Shown here: piece by piece, positions 40,801 through 46,986 of the stretch
Layout of the letters: every line of letters begins with the position of its first letter
Position numbering within the stretch: position 1 is the stretch's first letter
Assembly: GCF_018143015.1 (NCBI RefSeq)
Contig: NC_054748.1
Span: 14,994,967 to 15,058,966, forward strand
DNA length: 64,000 nt
Source of the DNA: Lytechinus variegatus
Lineage: Eukaryota; Echinodermata; Echinoidea; Temnopleuroida; Toxopneustidae
Direction of reading: 5' to 3'
Position numbers and translations under genes: made by a program
The notes under the pieces: generated by a model
What the model was told of the DNA's origin: nothing
Database searches by the model: none
Seen by the model: only the letters and a program-made list of their open reading frames with translations

Positions 40801-43329
40801 TCATAGTTAATGGCCGATGTCTACCAGCTTCAAAAGCCAGAAGCAGGTGAGGACTCGATGACGTTCGTCAATCGTATAATTCATCCATTAGACCCCCAGC
40901 AGAGATTGGTTGTTAGCGTGAACATTGCTCGATGGATCCCAAGACCCGGAGCTGGTCTGGTCTACGGGACAAACAGAGGGGACCTTTGCTTCTGCACTCC
41001 AAAGTAAGCTAACTTTTCATGTATATTTCATTGAGGCATTGTGGTTCTGTCCCTTCAATCTTTAATAAACAAAGGGTTAAGGGTTCAAATCCAACCCAGC
41101 AAAATGAAAAAGAAATTGGGGGAAAAGGCTTTTTTTATGCAAAAGCCCTCGGTATGGAATTCCCTCCCACGAGAGATCGGTGATAGCCAGTCTGTCGTAA
41201 CATTTAGCCTAAACAATAGAGTTACCTACTATCCTTTCTATCAGTGATTGAGTCGAATATTTATTTTTTCCTTTGTTGTTTTGTTTTACTCCCCTTTCAC
41301 TTGTGTGCCTTGAGCATCTCTAAAGAGATTGATATAGCACCTTATGAATTGCATATATATTATTATTTTATATTTCTGTATCAAAGAGAGTACCCTAACG
41401 CAGATGTGTTGTGAAGTATATTGAATAAAAATGTGTTTTACATGGGGCCTGTCTTACAAAGAGTTGCGATTGATCTGATCAATAGCAACTATGGGAAGCC
41501 AGCAACGTCAACATATGAAATGCATGTTTGTTCAAAAAAATTTCTAGATATGAATGTATATCCATAAATTCATTGATTTCTTGACAATTTGGTGTGTTCT
41601 CCTTTGTTTACAAAGGACAATTTGCAAGTTTTCTGTAGAAATAATTATGACACAGATGGATTTCCGTAGAGTTATGATTGATCCAATCAATTGTCAATCT
41701 TTGTAAGATTGGGCCCTGGATATACAGTATCTCATGATTTTACATTGAATTTGATTCGTTGTTTATTGCAGGCTGGACAATGAAGATGAACCTGTGGTTA
41801 GTCAAGGCACATCAACATCAGAACTTTGTGATACCACGGCTAATCAGTTGGACATGGTGGAACGTCGTCGAAGCTACCGAGAACTTGGCATGATGGCTGT
41901 CCGACTGTCCAACTCTCAGACCGGCAGTCCATCAAGCGAAGCATCCCGCCAGGCATCGGTGTCTCAGTCTACCCAGACAGGAAACAGCATGGTGCAGAAC
42001 ATGTCCACCCAGACTGATTTCGGGAACGAGGGCCACGTGGCGGGCAGGGAGAGGATAGCTGAACGGAGGAGCGATGTCTACGAGGCTCTTCGCAGCGGCA
42101 CCTTTGTGGAGGAGAGGGCAGCAGGGAGCAGCGAAGGAAGTGGCCAAGACACAGTGGAGGATATGCAGGGGCCATCGGGGTTGCATCAACGGCAGGTGTT
42201 ACAGGATGACGCGACAGGAGAGAGCGATGATAGTGGCGAGAGTTCATCAGGAATTGGTGGAAGTGAACGTCGCGAAAGCTGTGATGCAAGCACAGAGGTT
42301 GGTAATCATGGTAACCAATTTATGAGAGGACAGGATGGTGACACTAAGAATTCAAGAACAGAAGAGTGCCTAGCAGAAAGGCACAGTGGATCAGTTAGCC
42401 ATCAAGGTTCTGATACCATAAGCAGACTTGCATCAACAAATGCTATTTGCCGTCAACCGTCCGAGACAAACTCTACCCAATTTCCTAGCTCGATTAATCC
42501 AGAAGCAAGAATTGTCTCCCCACTAGTGGTGCCCACTCGGCGTGCGTCTACTGAGAGGGATATCCCAGCATCAAGTCAGTCATGCCGGATGCTTCGGCTG
42601 GACTCGCCAGATAGCTTTGAGCAACCTGACAGTACTTCTTCAGGAAATGGAATCCGTTCCTCATCAATGGGAAGGGAACGTTCAGCATTTCATGTTGTTG
42701 GACCAGGCGGAGATGTGAGCAGCTCTGGCCTGTCATCGTCATCTCGATCATCTACCATCTCGTATGGACATCGCAGCCTGAGCAGGCCTCCAGTCAGATT
42801 CATTGAATCTATGAGCCAGGAATCAGATGGCAGCGATCCTGAGGAACAGAGAAACTTGACAGGTGTAAGTCAAAGTTTGAACTCCAGAGGGCGCCCTATT
42901 CAGAGCAGAAGACAGCATCTAAGTTTGGACTTACCTGCCACTCATGTTGTAAATTCAAGCACAAGTGACAGTCTTTCTCCAGGCGAAGTCGACGAAGGAA
43001 GTTCTACTATATCAGAAACACCAAGGTCAAGGTCTTCCCATCTTTTAATGGAAGATCAAACGTCAGACGATCAAGTCAGTTCAAGGTCAAGACCTCAGGC
43101 AAACCCAGATGGCCTTCATGTAGTTATGGACAGTCATATTACAGTACAAGCATCAAACCTGAACACTGACCCCTTGAATGAATCCTTACAAGAGCACGAA
43201 CAGTACCAGGAACTAGAATCGGATCCAAACTCTTTTGCAGGAAGTGGTGCATTTTCAGACACTGAAGGGCAATCGAGGCTGGCCACAATGGAAATTGATG
43301 ATGGGAGCAATACAGCCCAAGGTTCTTAG
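19710..43329 (+). CDS. AMBRA1: AMBRA1, autophagy and cell-cycle ubiquitin-ligase adaptor (13 coding exons)
   Basis: Coding exons 19710-19841, 25556-25798, 26705-26877, 27816-27905, 28493-28615, 29317-30029, 30276-30603, 31418-31515, 33004-33114, 33637-33819, 39994-40088, 40807-41003 and 41772-43329 join in frame to 1347 residues plus TAG; vertebrate AMBRA1 is about 1300. AMBRA1 is known as a substrate receptor of CUL4-DDB1 that acts on cyclin D and as a Beclin-1 pathway regulator. Residues 45-213 form the N-terminal WD40 half ([17 protein letters not shown]). About 214-633 are disordered and Ser/Arg-rich. Residues 634-829 are the second WD40 half ([32 protein letters not shown]). The tail is Ser/Glu-rich. 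Two TQT motifs at 896-898 and 908-910 match the dynein-light-chain sites and spacing of the human protein. The start ATG has A at -3. Confidence 0.95.
19919..20663. other. AMBRA1 intron 1, first part
   Basis: It contains a short palindrome (gcgaggttagta and complement, near 20170) and words such as acgaaaacgtcgc repeated at 19930 and 19960. No coding signal is seen. Confidence 0.4.
20664..20878. mobile_element. Palindromic MITE with TA target, GGCACTTAAGAACC ends
   Basis: Long arms (GGCACTTAAGAACCAAG, ttgaaaggayactcgtaaaa, gtcgtgcgtgttcaata) pair over nearly the whole 215 bp. TA borders both sides, as in Tc1/mariner-type elements. It lies in AMBRA1 intron 1. Confidence 0.75.
21280..21560. 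repeat. Repeat block shared with 61980-62190
   Basis: Shared words include cagccgtctgtttcga, ctcatcgatttttgtcttta and aagaactggaccaaa. A continuation appears at 23100-23270 and at 62205-62340, so this copy is interrupted or rearranged. Confidence 0.6.
21786..22165. repeat. Repeat with GCAGAGCTACCAAGTCTCA start
   Basis: The same start occurs in reverse orientation at about 61890. TCTCACGCATT-type words recur through the block and at its right end (aatctcacgcatt). Confidence 0.5.
22367..22599. mobile_element. 233-bp near-perfect palindromic MITE with TA target
   Basis: Ends GGGGAGACCGGGGTTAGTTG and its complement are flanked by TA (22365-22366, 22600-22601). The arms pair for about 110 bp each (ataaatttatgcaatactgc and complement). 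It should form a long hairpin if transcribed within AMBRA1 pre-mRNA. Confidence 0.8.
23100..23275. repeat. Repeat block shared with 62205-62340
   Basis: Common words are catggccattgagtccctg, acagatggagttagaact and gagtggagccaa. Confidence 0.6.
23941..24455. mobile_element. 515-bp multi-hairpin element with repeated TAGTACGGGGTTA words
   Basis: Ends ACCCTTTTTACACA and TGTGTAAAAAGGGT are inverted repeats. Inside, at 23967-24030, is a perfect stem of 30 bp closed by TGCC. The word tagtacggggtta, with close variants, then recurs about eight times in either orientation. No target duplication is certain. A second copy begins at 63778. Confidence 0.75.
24640..24815. repeat. Repeat block shared with 62490-62680
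   Basis: It shares tttcagttgatattgttcc, agtrtgtgtgccaaa and gaaataagaatcat-like words with the right-end region. Confidence 0.55.
25044..25360. mobile_element. CTG-target MITE (outer copy), split by a copy of its own family
   Basis: The left part 25044-25107 and the right part 25265-25360 join across the inner copy. CTG borders the outer ends (25041-25043, 25361-25363). The end words are GAGAGTGTTTCATCAAC and TTTCATGAAACACCCCC. The arms carry TTGTCCGACAAG and GTCGGATAAAACGTCCGAC palindromes. Confidence 0.8.
25108..25264. mobile_element. CTG-target MITE (inner copy)
   Basis: It is a complete 157-bp copy with ends GGGAGCGTTTCATGAAAG and GATGAAACGCTCCC, bordered by CTG at 25105-25107 and 25265-25267. 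It is inverted relative to the outer copy. Confidence 0.85.
25556..25798 (+). CDS. AMBRA1: AMBRA1 coding exon 2 (WD40 blades)
   Basis: It encodes [20 protein letters not shown] to [10 protein letters not shown]. The acceptor is tatgcag and the donor CAG/GTAAAT; phase 0 at both ends. [18 protein letters not shown] and [15 protein letters not shown] match the vertebrate N-terminal propeller closely. Confidence 0.97.
26482..26620. repeat. Remnant of a TTGCAGAAAGAGTTGCG repeat
   Basis: ttgcagaaagagttgcgatc at the left and gcattttctttctgcaatggg at the right are inverted, so a small MITE in intron 2 is likely. Confidence 0.45.
26705..26877 (+). CDS. AMBRA1: AMBRA1 coding exon 3 (WD40 blade)
   Basis: It encodes GSSEKWCSP through [11 protein letters not shown] to TFETV plus two bases of an Arg codon. 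Acceptor attacag, donor AG/GTAAGT. It matches the vertebrate segment ending HFWDWSRREPF. Confidence 0.96.
26945..27554. mobile_element. TTAA MITE, CAAGTCCACCCC family, copy 2 (intron 3)
   Basis: TTAA at 26941-26944 precedes AGGTCAAGTCCACCCCAGA. The right end is ctggggtggacttgactt followed by TTAG. It is homologous to 12947-13510. Confidence 0.7.
27816..27905 (+). CDS. AMBRA1: AMBRA1 coding exon 4
   Basis: It encodes the end of the Arg codon, then [20 protein letters not shown] to NSDE and two bases of the next codon. Compare human LVRFDPLGHYLLTAIVNP. Acceptor ttgcag, donor GTAAGT. Confidence 0.95.
28493..28615 (+). CDS. AMBRA1: AMBRA1 coding exon 5
   Basis: It encodes an acidic/proline stretch ([19 protein letters not shown] to DILQGQQ). 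Acceptor tttctcag, donor GG/GTAAAA; phase fits both neighbours. This lies in the disordered linker. Confidence 0.88.
28605..29215 (+). repeat. Tandem array seeded on the exon 5 donor
   Basis: About eight units of roughly 70-95 bp share gcaagggtraaatatt, gactgcttttgagtgcaa and tctgatataccatgaaag. The first unit overlaps the true donor (gcaagg/gtaaaa). Later units keep GGGTAAA or GGGTGAA, so they are decoy donors within intron 5. Confidence 0.75.
29317..30029 (+). CDS. AMBRA1: AMBRA1 coding exon 6 (disordered linker)
   Basis: It encodes about 238 residues from [20 protein letters not shown] to [12 protein letters not shown]. Ser/Pro/Arg-rich, with an acidic segment near residues 380-430. Acceptor cccctcag, donor G/GTATCT. 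Phase agrees with exons 5 and 7. Confidence 0.93.
30276..30603 (+). CDS. AMBRA1: AMBRA1 coding exon 7 with a duplicated RRSL motif
   Basis: It encodes [19 protein letters not shown], then an acidic spacer, then [19 protein letters not shown]. The two 18-residue repeats lie at 493-510 and 544-561. Human AMBRA1 shows a single comparable RRSLGG site. Acceptor cgtcgcag, donor AG/GTCAGT. Confidence 0.92.
30855..31166. mobile_element. MITE with GCCCGTATTCTGAAGTC ends, copy 2 of 3 (intron 7)
   Basis: Ends gcccgtattctgaagtcggg and cctgacttcagaatatgggc; same core as 15709-15990. Confidence 0.75.
31418..31515 (+). CDS. AMBRA1: AMBRA1 coding exon 8
   Basis: It encodes [20 protein letters not shown] to HYAINRAIA. 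The last words parallel human HSSVNRVLAG just before the second propeller. Acceptor tttgcag, donor A/GTAAGT; phase 1 out. Confidence 0.9.
31876..32160. mobile_element. MITE with TCTTACAAAGAGTTACG ends, copy 3 of 5 (intron 8)
   Basis: CTG precedes GGGCCCGTCTTACAAAG, and the right end reads gtaagacagggcc followed by ctg. Same core as the other copies. Confidence 0.75.
32161..32905. repeat. Dispersed repeat interrupted by a Harbinger-like MITE
   Basis: It parallels 16093-16470 up to about 32452 and again from 32853. The intervening 394 bp is the insert listed separately. Confidence 0.6.
32456..32849. mobile_element. PIF/Harbinger-like MITE with TTA target
   Basis: TTA borders both sides (32453-32455, 32850-32852). 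Ends AGGCCGCCGCACACCTTA and TAAGGTGTGCGCTGGCCT are inverted, and the arms continue with cgactggtctgcgactgagt-like words. The TWA 3-bp target with GGCC-type ends is typical of PIF/Harbinger. Confidence 0.8.
33004..33114 (+). CDS. AMBRA1: AMBRA1 coding exon 9 (second WD40 half begins)
   Basis: It encodes [20 protein letters not shown] then [16 protein letters not shown]. Human: [27 protein letters not shown]. Acceptor catccag, donor G/GTAAGT. Confidence 0.97.
33637..33819 (+). CDS. AMBRA1: AMBRA1 coding exon 10
   Basis: It encodes [20 protein letters not shown] to [12 protein letters not shown]. It matches human [21 protein letters not shown] and HNLGEMLYTKRFG. Acceptor tttatag, donor G/GTAAGA. 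Confidence 0.97.
33967..34033 (+). repeat. Duplicate of the exon 10 end and its donor
   Basis: Words ctagaaagacataa, ttggagaagtcctcttta and agtaagaccttccatcg copy 33772-33835 (tcgaaagacacaacc, ttggagaagtgctcttta, gtaagatcttccatcc) about 200 bp downstream, with changes. A GT donor is kept at 34016. Confidence 0.75.
34037..34177 (+). mobile_element. tRNA-derived SINE, left part
   Basis: An A box-like ggcccagtggattag (34051) and a perfect B box GGGTTCGAATCCC (34093-34105) lie at pol III spacing. The body reads gaaatttatccacattgtgc. It is split by a hAT element and resumes at 35960. Confidence 0.85.
34178..35959. mobile_element. hAT-type non-autonomous element (1782 bp) inside the SINE
   Basis: Ends TAGTGCTACAG and CTTGCAGCACTA are inverted, and the 8-bp GGTAAATG is duplicated at 34170-34177 and 35960-35967. 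CCGAACCGAAC words lie near both ends. Inside are a direct duplication (about 34400-34515 against 34760-34870), a SINE tail (gcgctatataaaagcgg, 34693) and a long inverted repeat (about 35125-35175 against 35475-35530). No transposase. Confidence 0.85.
35960..36130 (+). mobile_element. tRNA-derived SINE, right part
   Basis: It continues the SINE body after the 8-bp duplication: gtaaatgggtacccggtagg, ttccttgaacgc, then a tail ending tatataaatggacatatt and ATT repeats. Confidence 0.8.
36397..36635 (+). repeat. Two decayed copies of the exon 11 acceptor region
   Basis: Units beginning catactgatttgaggaccca lie near 36411 and 36531 and continue with gtccctctggtat and ccacatgtgataaatttgtg. They resemble the true exon 11 start (gatttcaggacccaatgcc) at 39984. 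Confidence 0.75.
37875..37945 (+). ncRNA. tRNA-like pol III promoter module inside the Helitron-like element
   Basis: The A box-like tggctcaattgataacgc (37884) and the perfect B box GGTTCGAGTCC (37929-37939) are spaced as in tRNAs. Copy B keeps it with one B-box change. It looks like a captured tRNA or SINE head; a full cloverleaf is not convincing. Confidence 0.6.
38084..39664 (+). mobile_element. 5'-truncated LINE (CR1/L2/Rex1-like) inside the Helitron-like element
   Basis: The open frame continues from the 5' boundary to TAA-type stop at 39249 and carries the RT palm motifs [13 protein letters not shown] (A), [13 protein letters not shown] (B) and FADDSNIF (C), then a thumb and a C-terminal PKLWNSF-type motif. 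Endonuclease and RT fingers are missing through 5' truncation. The 3' end carries an AATTG-type repeat tail (39642-39664). Copy B of the host element shows the unoccupied site. The intact frame suggests a recent insertion. Confidence 0.9.
38158..39249 (+). CDS. Partial LINE reverse transcriptase
   Basis: 363 codons from the first internal Met; the frame is also open upstream to the truncation point, reading [20 protein letters not shown]. The catalytic Asp residues of motif A (DFSKAFD) and motif C (FADD) are present. It lacks the N-terminal endonuclease, so this copy cannot move itself. It lies in AMBRA1 intron 10, same strand. Confidence 0.92.
   Translation: MFLDFSKAFDTVDHNILLYKLSHYGIRGEPLKWFKSYLTGRSQFVSLDGNISERKPVLCGVPQGSILGPLLFITYINDIDMSSRLLQFILFADDSNIFLSHPDPDQLTQIFNDELKNVSKWITANKLSLNLAKTSYMLFSNKITTVPKDVILNDTVIQRVRSTKFLGLFIDDKLSWKTHIDNICKIIARNIGVIRKLSHFLPHYILLSLYSTLILPYLNYGVVAWGNAANSQINRLFILQKRAIRIISHAEFRAHTNIMFLKNKVLKVKDLYSFQLGQLMYKFINKQLPLPFNNMFVKNNTIHKHFTRQASSFHLPLNRTSFAQKTFVFTGPKLWNSFSKDIIQCNSIQNFKGKLKKYLLDSY
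39864..39973 (+). repeat. Near-perfect upstream copy of the exon 11 acceptor and exon start
   Basis: atgctgatttcaggacccaa with AG at 39886-39887 repeats the true acceptor (AG at 39992-39993) 106 bp upstream. The copy follows the exon for 34 bases, then reads ctatatgtccctctgg where the exon has ctatctccctctgg, which shifts frame and meets TAA. Confidence 0.85.
39994..40088 (+). CDS. AMBRA1: AMBRA1 coding exon 11
   Basis: It encodes [20 protein letters not shown] then [12 protein letters not shown]. Human: [24 protein letters not shown]. Acceptor tttcag, donor GGG/GTAAGG. An internal ACT/GTAAGT in the coding sequence is itself a strong donor. Confidence 0.96.
40350..40606. mobile_element. Partial piggyBac-like element (intron 11)
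   Basis: ttaaccctaataagacggggg opens sequence homologous to 3377-3640, sharing tttcaagtctcgcgcaactt and gcaacattttgtaagtg. The right end is absent. Confidence 0.65.
40608..40765 (+). mobile_element. tRNA-like SINE fragment (intron 11)
   Basis: A box-like aactcatttggtaaagc and B box-like ggattcaatccc, about 50 bp apart, followed near 40750 by an (ACC)n run. Confidence 0.5.
40807..41003 (+). CDS. AMBRA1: AMBRA1 coding exon 12
   Basis: It encodes [20 protein letters not shown], then [20 protein letters not shown] and LCFCTP. Human: [25 protein letters not shown]. Acceptor ttcatag, donor GTAAGC; frame in phase with exons 11 and 13. Confidence 0.96.
41034..41105 (+). mobile_element. SINE head fragment related to the SINE at 34037
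   Basis: gaggcattgtggttctgtcc and the B box gggttcaaatcc parallel the head of the SINE at 34037-34110. Confidence 0.5.
41110..41390 (+). mobile_element. LINE 3' fragment directly after the SINE head
   Basis: A short frame reads [20 protein letters not shown] to a stop at 41247, the typical C-terminus of CR1/L2-like reverse transcriptase. It is followed by a 3' UTR with ttgatatagcaccttatgaa and an ATT-rich tail. Confidence 0.65.
41444..41715. mobile_element. MITE with TCTTACAAAGAGTTACG ends, copy 4 of 5 (intron 12)
   Basis: Ends gtcttacaaagagttgcg and ctttgtaagattgggccc; it ends 56 bp before exon 13. Confidence 0.7.
41772..43329 (+). CDS. AMBRA1: AMBRA1 coding exon 13 (C-terminal tail)
   Basis: It encodes residues 829-1347, opening [18 protein letters not shown] after acceptor attgcag. 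It holds [19 protein letters not shown]: two TQT motifs 12 residues apart, the DYNLL1-binding arrangement known in AMBRA1. The rest is Ser/Glu/Gly-rich and predicted disordered. TAG at 43327-43329. Confidence 0.95.
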
Positions 43330-43583
43330 AACGTTTTTTTGTTCATGAATGTCATAATTTGTTGCTGGGGTAATTTTAGAAGTTATATCTCAAATCTAGG
43401 TGTTGGTGTTGGGCTGCTTTTGACATCTGCGTACCATTGAAATTAGGTTGGTGGTTTTGGGACAAATATTTCGAGGAATTCAGGAAGAATTTCACAGAAA
43501 ATGCAAATTTAAAGGCCAAAATACATGCATTTATCTTTATTTCCAAAAAATCACCATTGAAAATCAAAGAAAAAAGTAACCTA
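43330..43583 (+). other. AMBRA1 3' UTR, near part
   Basis: The sequence after the stop has no AATAAA before the MITE at 43584. The transcript may continue; an AATAAA lies near 44716. The true end cannot be read. Confidence 0.4.
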
Positions 43584-43795
43584 GGGGTGTTTTACAAAGA
43601 TTGAAGTATGACCTAGAGTTGCACTTAGATGCCGACACATACATGATATGCAACGCGCAATCTTCCTGATTAATATGCAGTAGGGTGCGTCCTTGGCATG
43701 ATCTGACGAATGTGGTCATGCCTTTTCTAACGCACACAACTAGGCATTTATGTGCGAATCTAAGTCACACTTGAATCTTTGTGAACCCCCCCCCA
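43584..43795. mobile_element. MITE with GGGGTGTTTTACAAAGATT ends and CTA target
   Basis: CTA borders both sides (43581-43583, 43796-43798). Arms agtatgacctagagttgcac, gccgacacatac and complements fold back. It relates to the fragment at 1-105. Confidence 0.65.
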
Positions 43796-43989
43796 CTAGG
43801 TTATTGAAATTTTTATTTTGTAGAAGGGGGAATTGATAATTCATTAACATTCTTATATGTTTGTAGAACATAAATTTATGCTCAAAATGAGCATATGATG
43901 GAGTAGTGGTGTGTGGTATGGTCCAGTAGTATCTTGTTAACATGTCAGACTATGTTTGAATATTGTCCAATAGTTCTGGTGCCAGTTTC

Positions 43990-44110
43990 ATAAAACTTGT
44001 TATAATAACAAATTCGCAATAACAGTAAAAAGCTACTGTAATCAATCAATCTGATTGGCTGATAGCAACTTTGGTACGGTTTACTGCAGTCTCTTCATCT
44101 TGGATAACGG
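43990..44110. other. One-ended MITE-like fragment
   Basis: gccagtttcataaaacttgt is the end type of the GTTTCATAAA elements but no opposite end is found. The remainder up to 44700 is AT-rich with no supported feature. Confidence 0.3.
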
Positions 44111-44699
44111 GAATCCCAAAAGCTGCTAGTTTTGCCAGTATGCCTACAGATTATGTCAAACCTTATGAATTATTTTCTGAGGTAAATTTAAAATTCAATT
44201 TCAATTTAAATTGTCAAAATTTATAATGAAATATTATAATGTTTCTTTTGTAATAATTTGACCTGGTACATGTATTTTTATCTTGCCATTTTTTATTCGT
44301 GAGTTTAATCAAGTGCTTTCCATCTAAATCTAATGGATCATGTTTACAATTTTTTTTTTCCTGTACAATGATTTATCATACAAGGAATGGCCAACATGTT
44401 TTTAAATGAATTCAAATACATGAATTTGTTTCATATTTATGATAGCTGCACTTTTTTTCAGTGAACCTATGTGTATGGCTAGTGCTAAACAAATAGCTTC
44501 TGTAAAATTACTTTCAAATTATCAATGCTTTGAAAATTAAAATTTTTTAGATGATATTTAATAAATTCATGGGCATTTTTCTGATGGGATACTAGTATTT
44601 AGAAATCCTTTATGACTATGGTCATATGTATTACAAATTGTTTTGTGATGAAAATCTGCTTATAATACCCATCAAAATCTACAAAATGTATCGTTGATC

Positions 44700-45480
44700 T
44701 TGTCCCACATCATTGAATAAACAGCTTGATGTTCCCTCATGTACAAGGTTATGATATAACATCGTTGTCCTCAGTTAAATATATGTGGTGAATAAGAAGT
44801 GAATGTCTAGATATTTTATTTTTTGCTTATTTTCTTATGATCTAGTGGATAAATACCTTTTTGCACAGCCAGTGTTTATGGGACCTACAGACAATTGTTT
44901 TTTCATATTGCCTGGCCCTAGACCTAGTTGAATTCTTTGAATGATTGTTTTTCTAATAAAAAAAGTAGTTAGAGAGTCAAAAGGGGCCTAAGCTTTCGAT
45001 CCTAGCAGAATCTTCGTTGGAGGCAAAAAAGTAGTTATGGGCGTGTGTGTTTGACTTTTGTCAGACGTGTATCAATCAGAAATGATTATTTACGTCTGGG
45101 ACCGACCTTTAACGTCACCATCCGAAAGACGTGACAAGGGCTCGAACCTTGAACCTCTGCATCAATCTGTAACTTCCCCACAGCTTGGATTACAGGCGCA
45201 TGCCACAACGCCCAGTTAGCTATATGTTTTACTTTCCACCAATAGAGGGCCTCCCCAAATTATGCTCAAGATCAGTTTTTGAGCATGCATGTGAATTAAA
45301 AAAAAAATCATCTCTGAGATTTATATTGAAAAATGGATTATTATTGGAATGGAGTATTGGGATGGGGGTCAGCTGTCCGGTCACTTTATATTTTAAGCCT
45401 TCTTTTTTGTGTTTGGATTACACTAAAAATATGAATTCAATAGTTGTTATCATCTTCTATTTTGTTCTCTCTTATATTTC
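44700..45480. repeat. Repeat shared with 60900-61300, split here by a SINE
   Basis: tacaaggttatgatataac and tactttccaccaatagaggg with flanking words occur in both places in the same order. The 61-kb copy lacks the SINE at 44955-45220. Confidence 0.6.
44955..45220 (-). mobile_element. 7SL-RNA-like (Alu-like) SINE
   Basis: Read on the minus strand the head is ggcgttgtggcatgcgcctg followed by taatccaagctgtgggga, then gaggttcaaggttcgagccc. This order matches the 5' domain of 7SL RNA and Alu (GTGGC..GCCTGTAATCC.AGC.., then TTCGAG.CC), including the box A position (45195-45206) and box B GGTTCGAGCCC (45138-45148). The body continues ctttcggatggtgacgttaa and ends near tctgctaggatcgaaagctt, which are SINE-body words rather than 7SL. 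Confidence 0.65.
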
Positions 45481-45851
45481 GTAACATTTTGTACTAAAAA
45501 TTGAAGAAACTTTGCTTGTAAATTTTTCCAAATGCCTTTCTAAAATTGATCGTCAGGACACACAACCTGTCCGGAAACAAAACAACTTGGGGTACGTGTT
45601 ATTAAGGTGATATTTTAAACATTGTTTTAGAGAGTGTGTTGTTGCATAAAGACTCAAGGACTGTCGGGTGTCGCAGACGTGGGCATCGGGGCACAGGATT
45701 GTCCTTTGGTCATGGGGGGGGGGACAAACACAAAAGGCAATCCTTTGTACAGATGCCCTTGGTTGCAGACTACCAGTGCTTATAGGTGTGGATGTCTGGA
45801 AAGAGATTGGTTTGTATTATATATGTCTGTAAAGCTATTTTGGAGATAAAG

Positions 45852-46415
45852 GCCCTTATTCTGAACTCGTGTTGAAATTAAGATTATGGTCTAACTTGTG
45901 GTTAAAGTATGGATAACCTATTGTATAAGAGGAATCTCTAACAGTACAAGTTCAATTGGCCAGCTCAGGGCCCCCGTCTTACAAAGAGTTACGATTGATC
46001 TGATCAATCGTTACTATGGACAGCCAGCAACTTCAACATCTATTATGCATGTCTGTTCAAAATAATTTCTAGCTATGATGTATATTCATGCATTCATTGT
46101 TTTCTTGAAAATTCACTGCACTTCTCTTTGTTTACAGAGGACATTGTGCAAAATTTTTTGTAGAAAAAAGTATGACACTGATGGATTTCCATAGAGTTAC
46201 GATTGATCCGATCAATCGTAACTCTTTGTGAGACGGGATCCTGATCATTCTTAGCTGACTGGGAATAATTACTGAAATCGTTCTCTTCATCATTGAAAAA
46301 ATGAGGAAAGAGCCAAGTCAAGACAAGAAACATGCAATTTTGACACATTTGGCTTTCCATAATTTTAACACAGAGTTAGACCATAGCCTAAGTTAAATCG
46401 GACTTTAGAATATGG
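45852..46415. mobile_element. MITE with GCCCGTATTCTGAAGTC ends, copy 3 of 3, split by another MITE
   Basis: Left part 45852-45967 and right part 46242-46415 match the two halves of 15709-15990. The insert is a TCTTACAAAGAG element. Confidence 0.7.
45968..46241. mobile_element. MITE with TCTTACAAAGAGTTACG ends, copy 5 of 5 (nested)
   Basis: Ends cccccgtcttacaaagag and ctctttgtgagacggga; it lies inside the GCCCGTATTCTG element. Confidence 0.75.
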
Positions 46416-46423
46416 GCCAAATG

Positions 46424-46978
46424 CCCGGGGGGGGGGGCCACTTCCATTCACGAGTGGATACCATGCGCGACCATGGGGTCTGGAAAAGCACCCTAAACAC
46501 GTAATTTCCATATTCTGAAAATGCACCCCTTAACAAGTATTGGCGTGTGAAACCCTACCCTTAACAAGTATTGGAAACAAAACGATACTCTTGGCAAATA
46601 TTCCCTGAAATTAACCCCTAAACAAGTACAGGAATGTTTTATTGTTACGAGTCCTTCGGTCGTCGGCTTTACCTTATTTGGTTTAGTACGACCCCACCTT
46701 CTACACCTCGCGCAAATCGGACTCTAAACACGAAGTGTTGGGGCAAAAAGGACATCCTTTATAAAACATTTTAATTTTGTTTTATCATCCCGACAATTTC
46801 GACCCTAAACACGTAATTTTCCTAGTGAAATAGATACCCTTTTTTCATTATTTTTGTGTTTTTGACACCCTTATCACGTTACGTACGTAACGTGCCCTAT
46901 CGTGAAAAAGACATCCTTTTTACGTGTTTTTTTGGTCGCGCATGGTATCCACTCGTCAACGTAAGTGGCCCCCCCGGG
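46424..46978. mobile_element. MITE with GGCCACTT ends and 8-bp target GCCAAATG
   Basis: GCCAAATG occurs at 46416-46423 and 46979-46986. The ends are CCCGGGGGG...GGCCACTTCC and the complement, followed inward by cgagtggataccatgcgcga on both sides. Internal aaacacgtaattttc and aacaagtattgg words repeat. The 8-bp duplication suggests hAT or Merlin. Confidence 0.75.
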
Positions 46979-46986
46979 GCCAAATG

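Noticed and set aside
41932-42751. Antisense frames inside AMBRA1 exon 13
   Set aside because: Shadow frames of a long Ser-rich exon; no independent signal.
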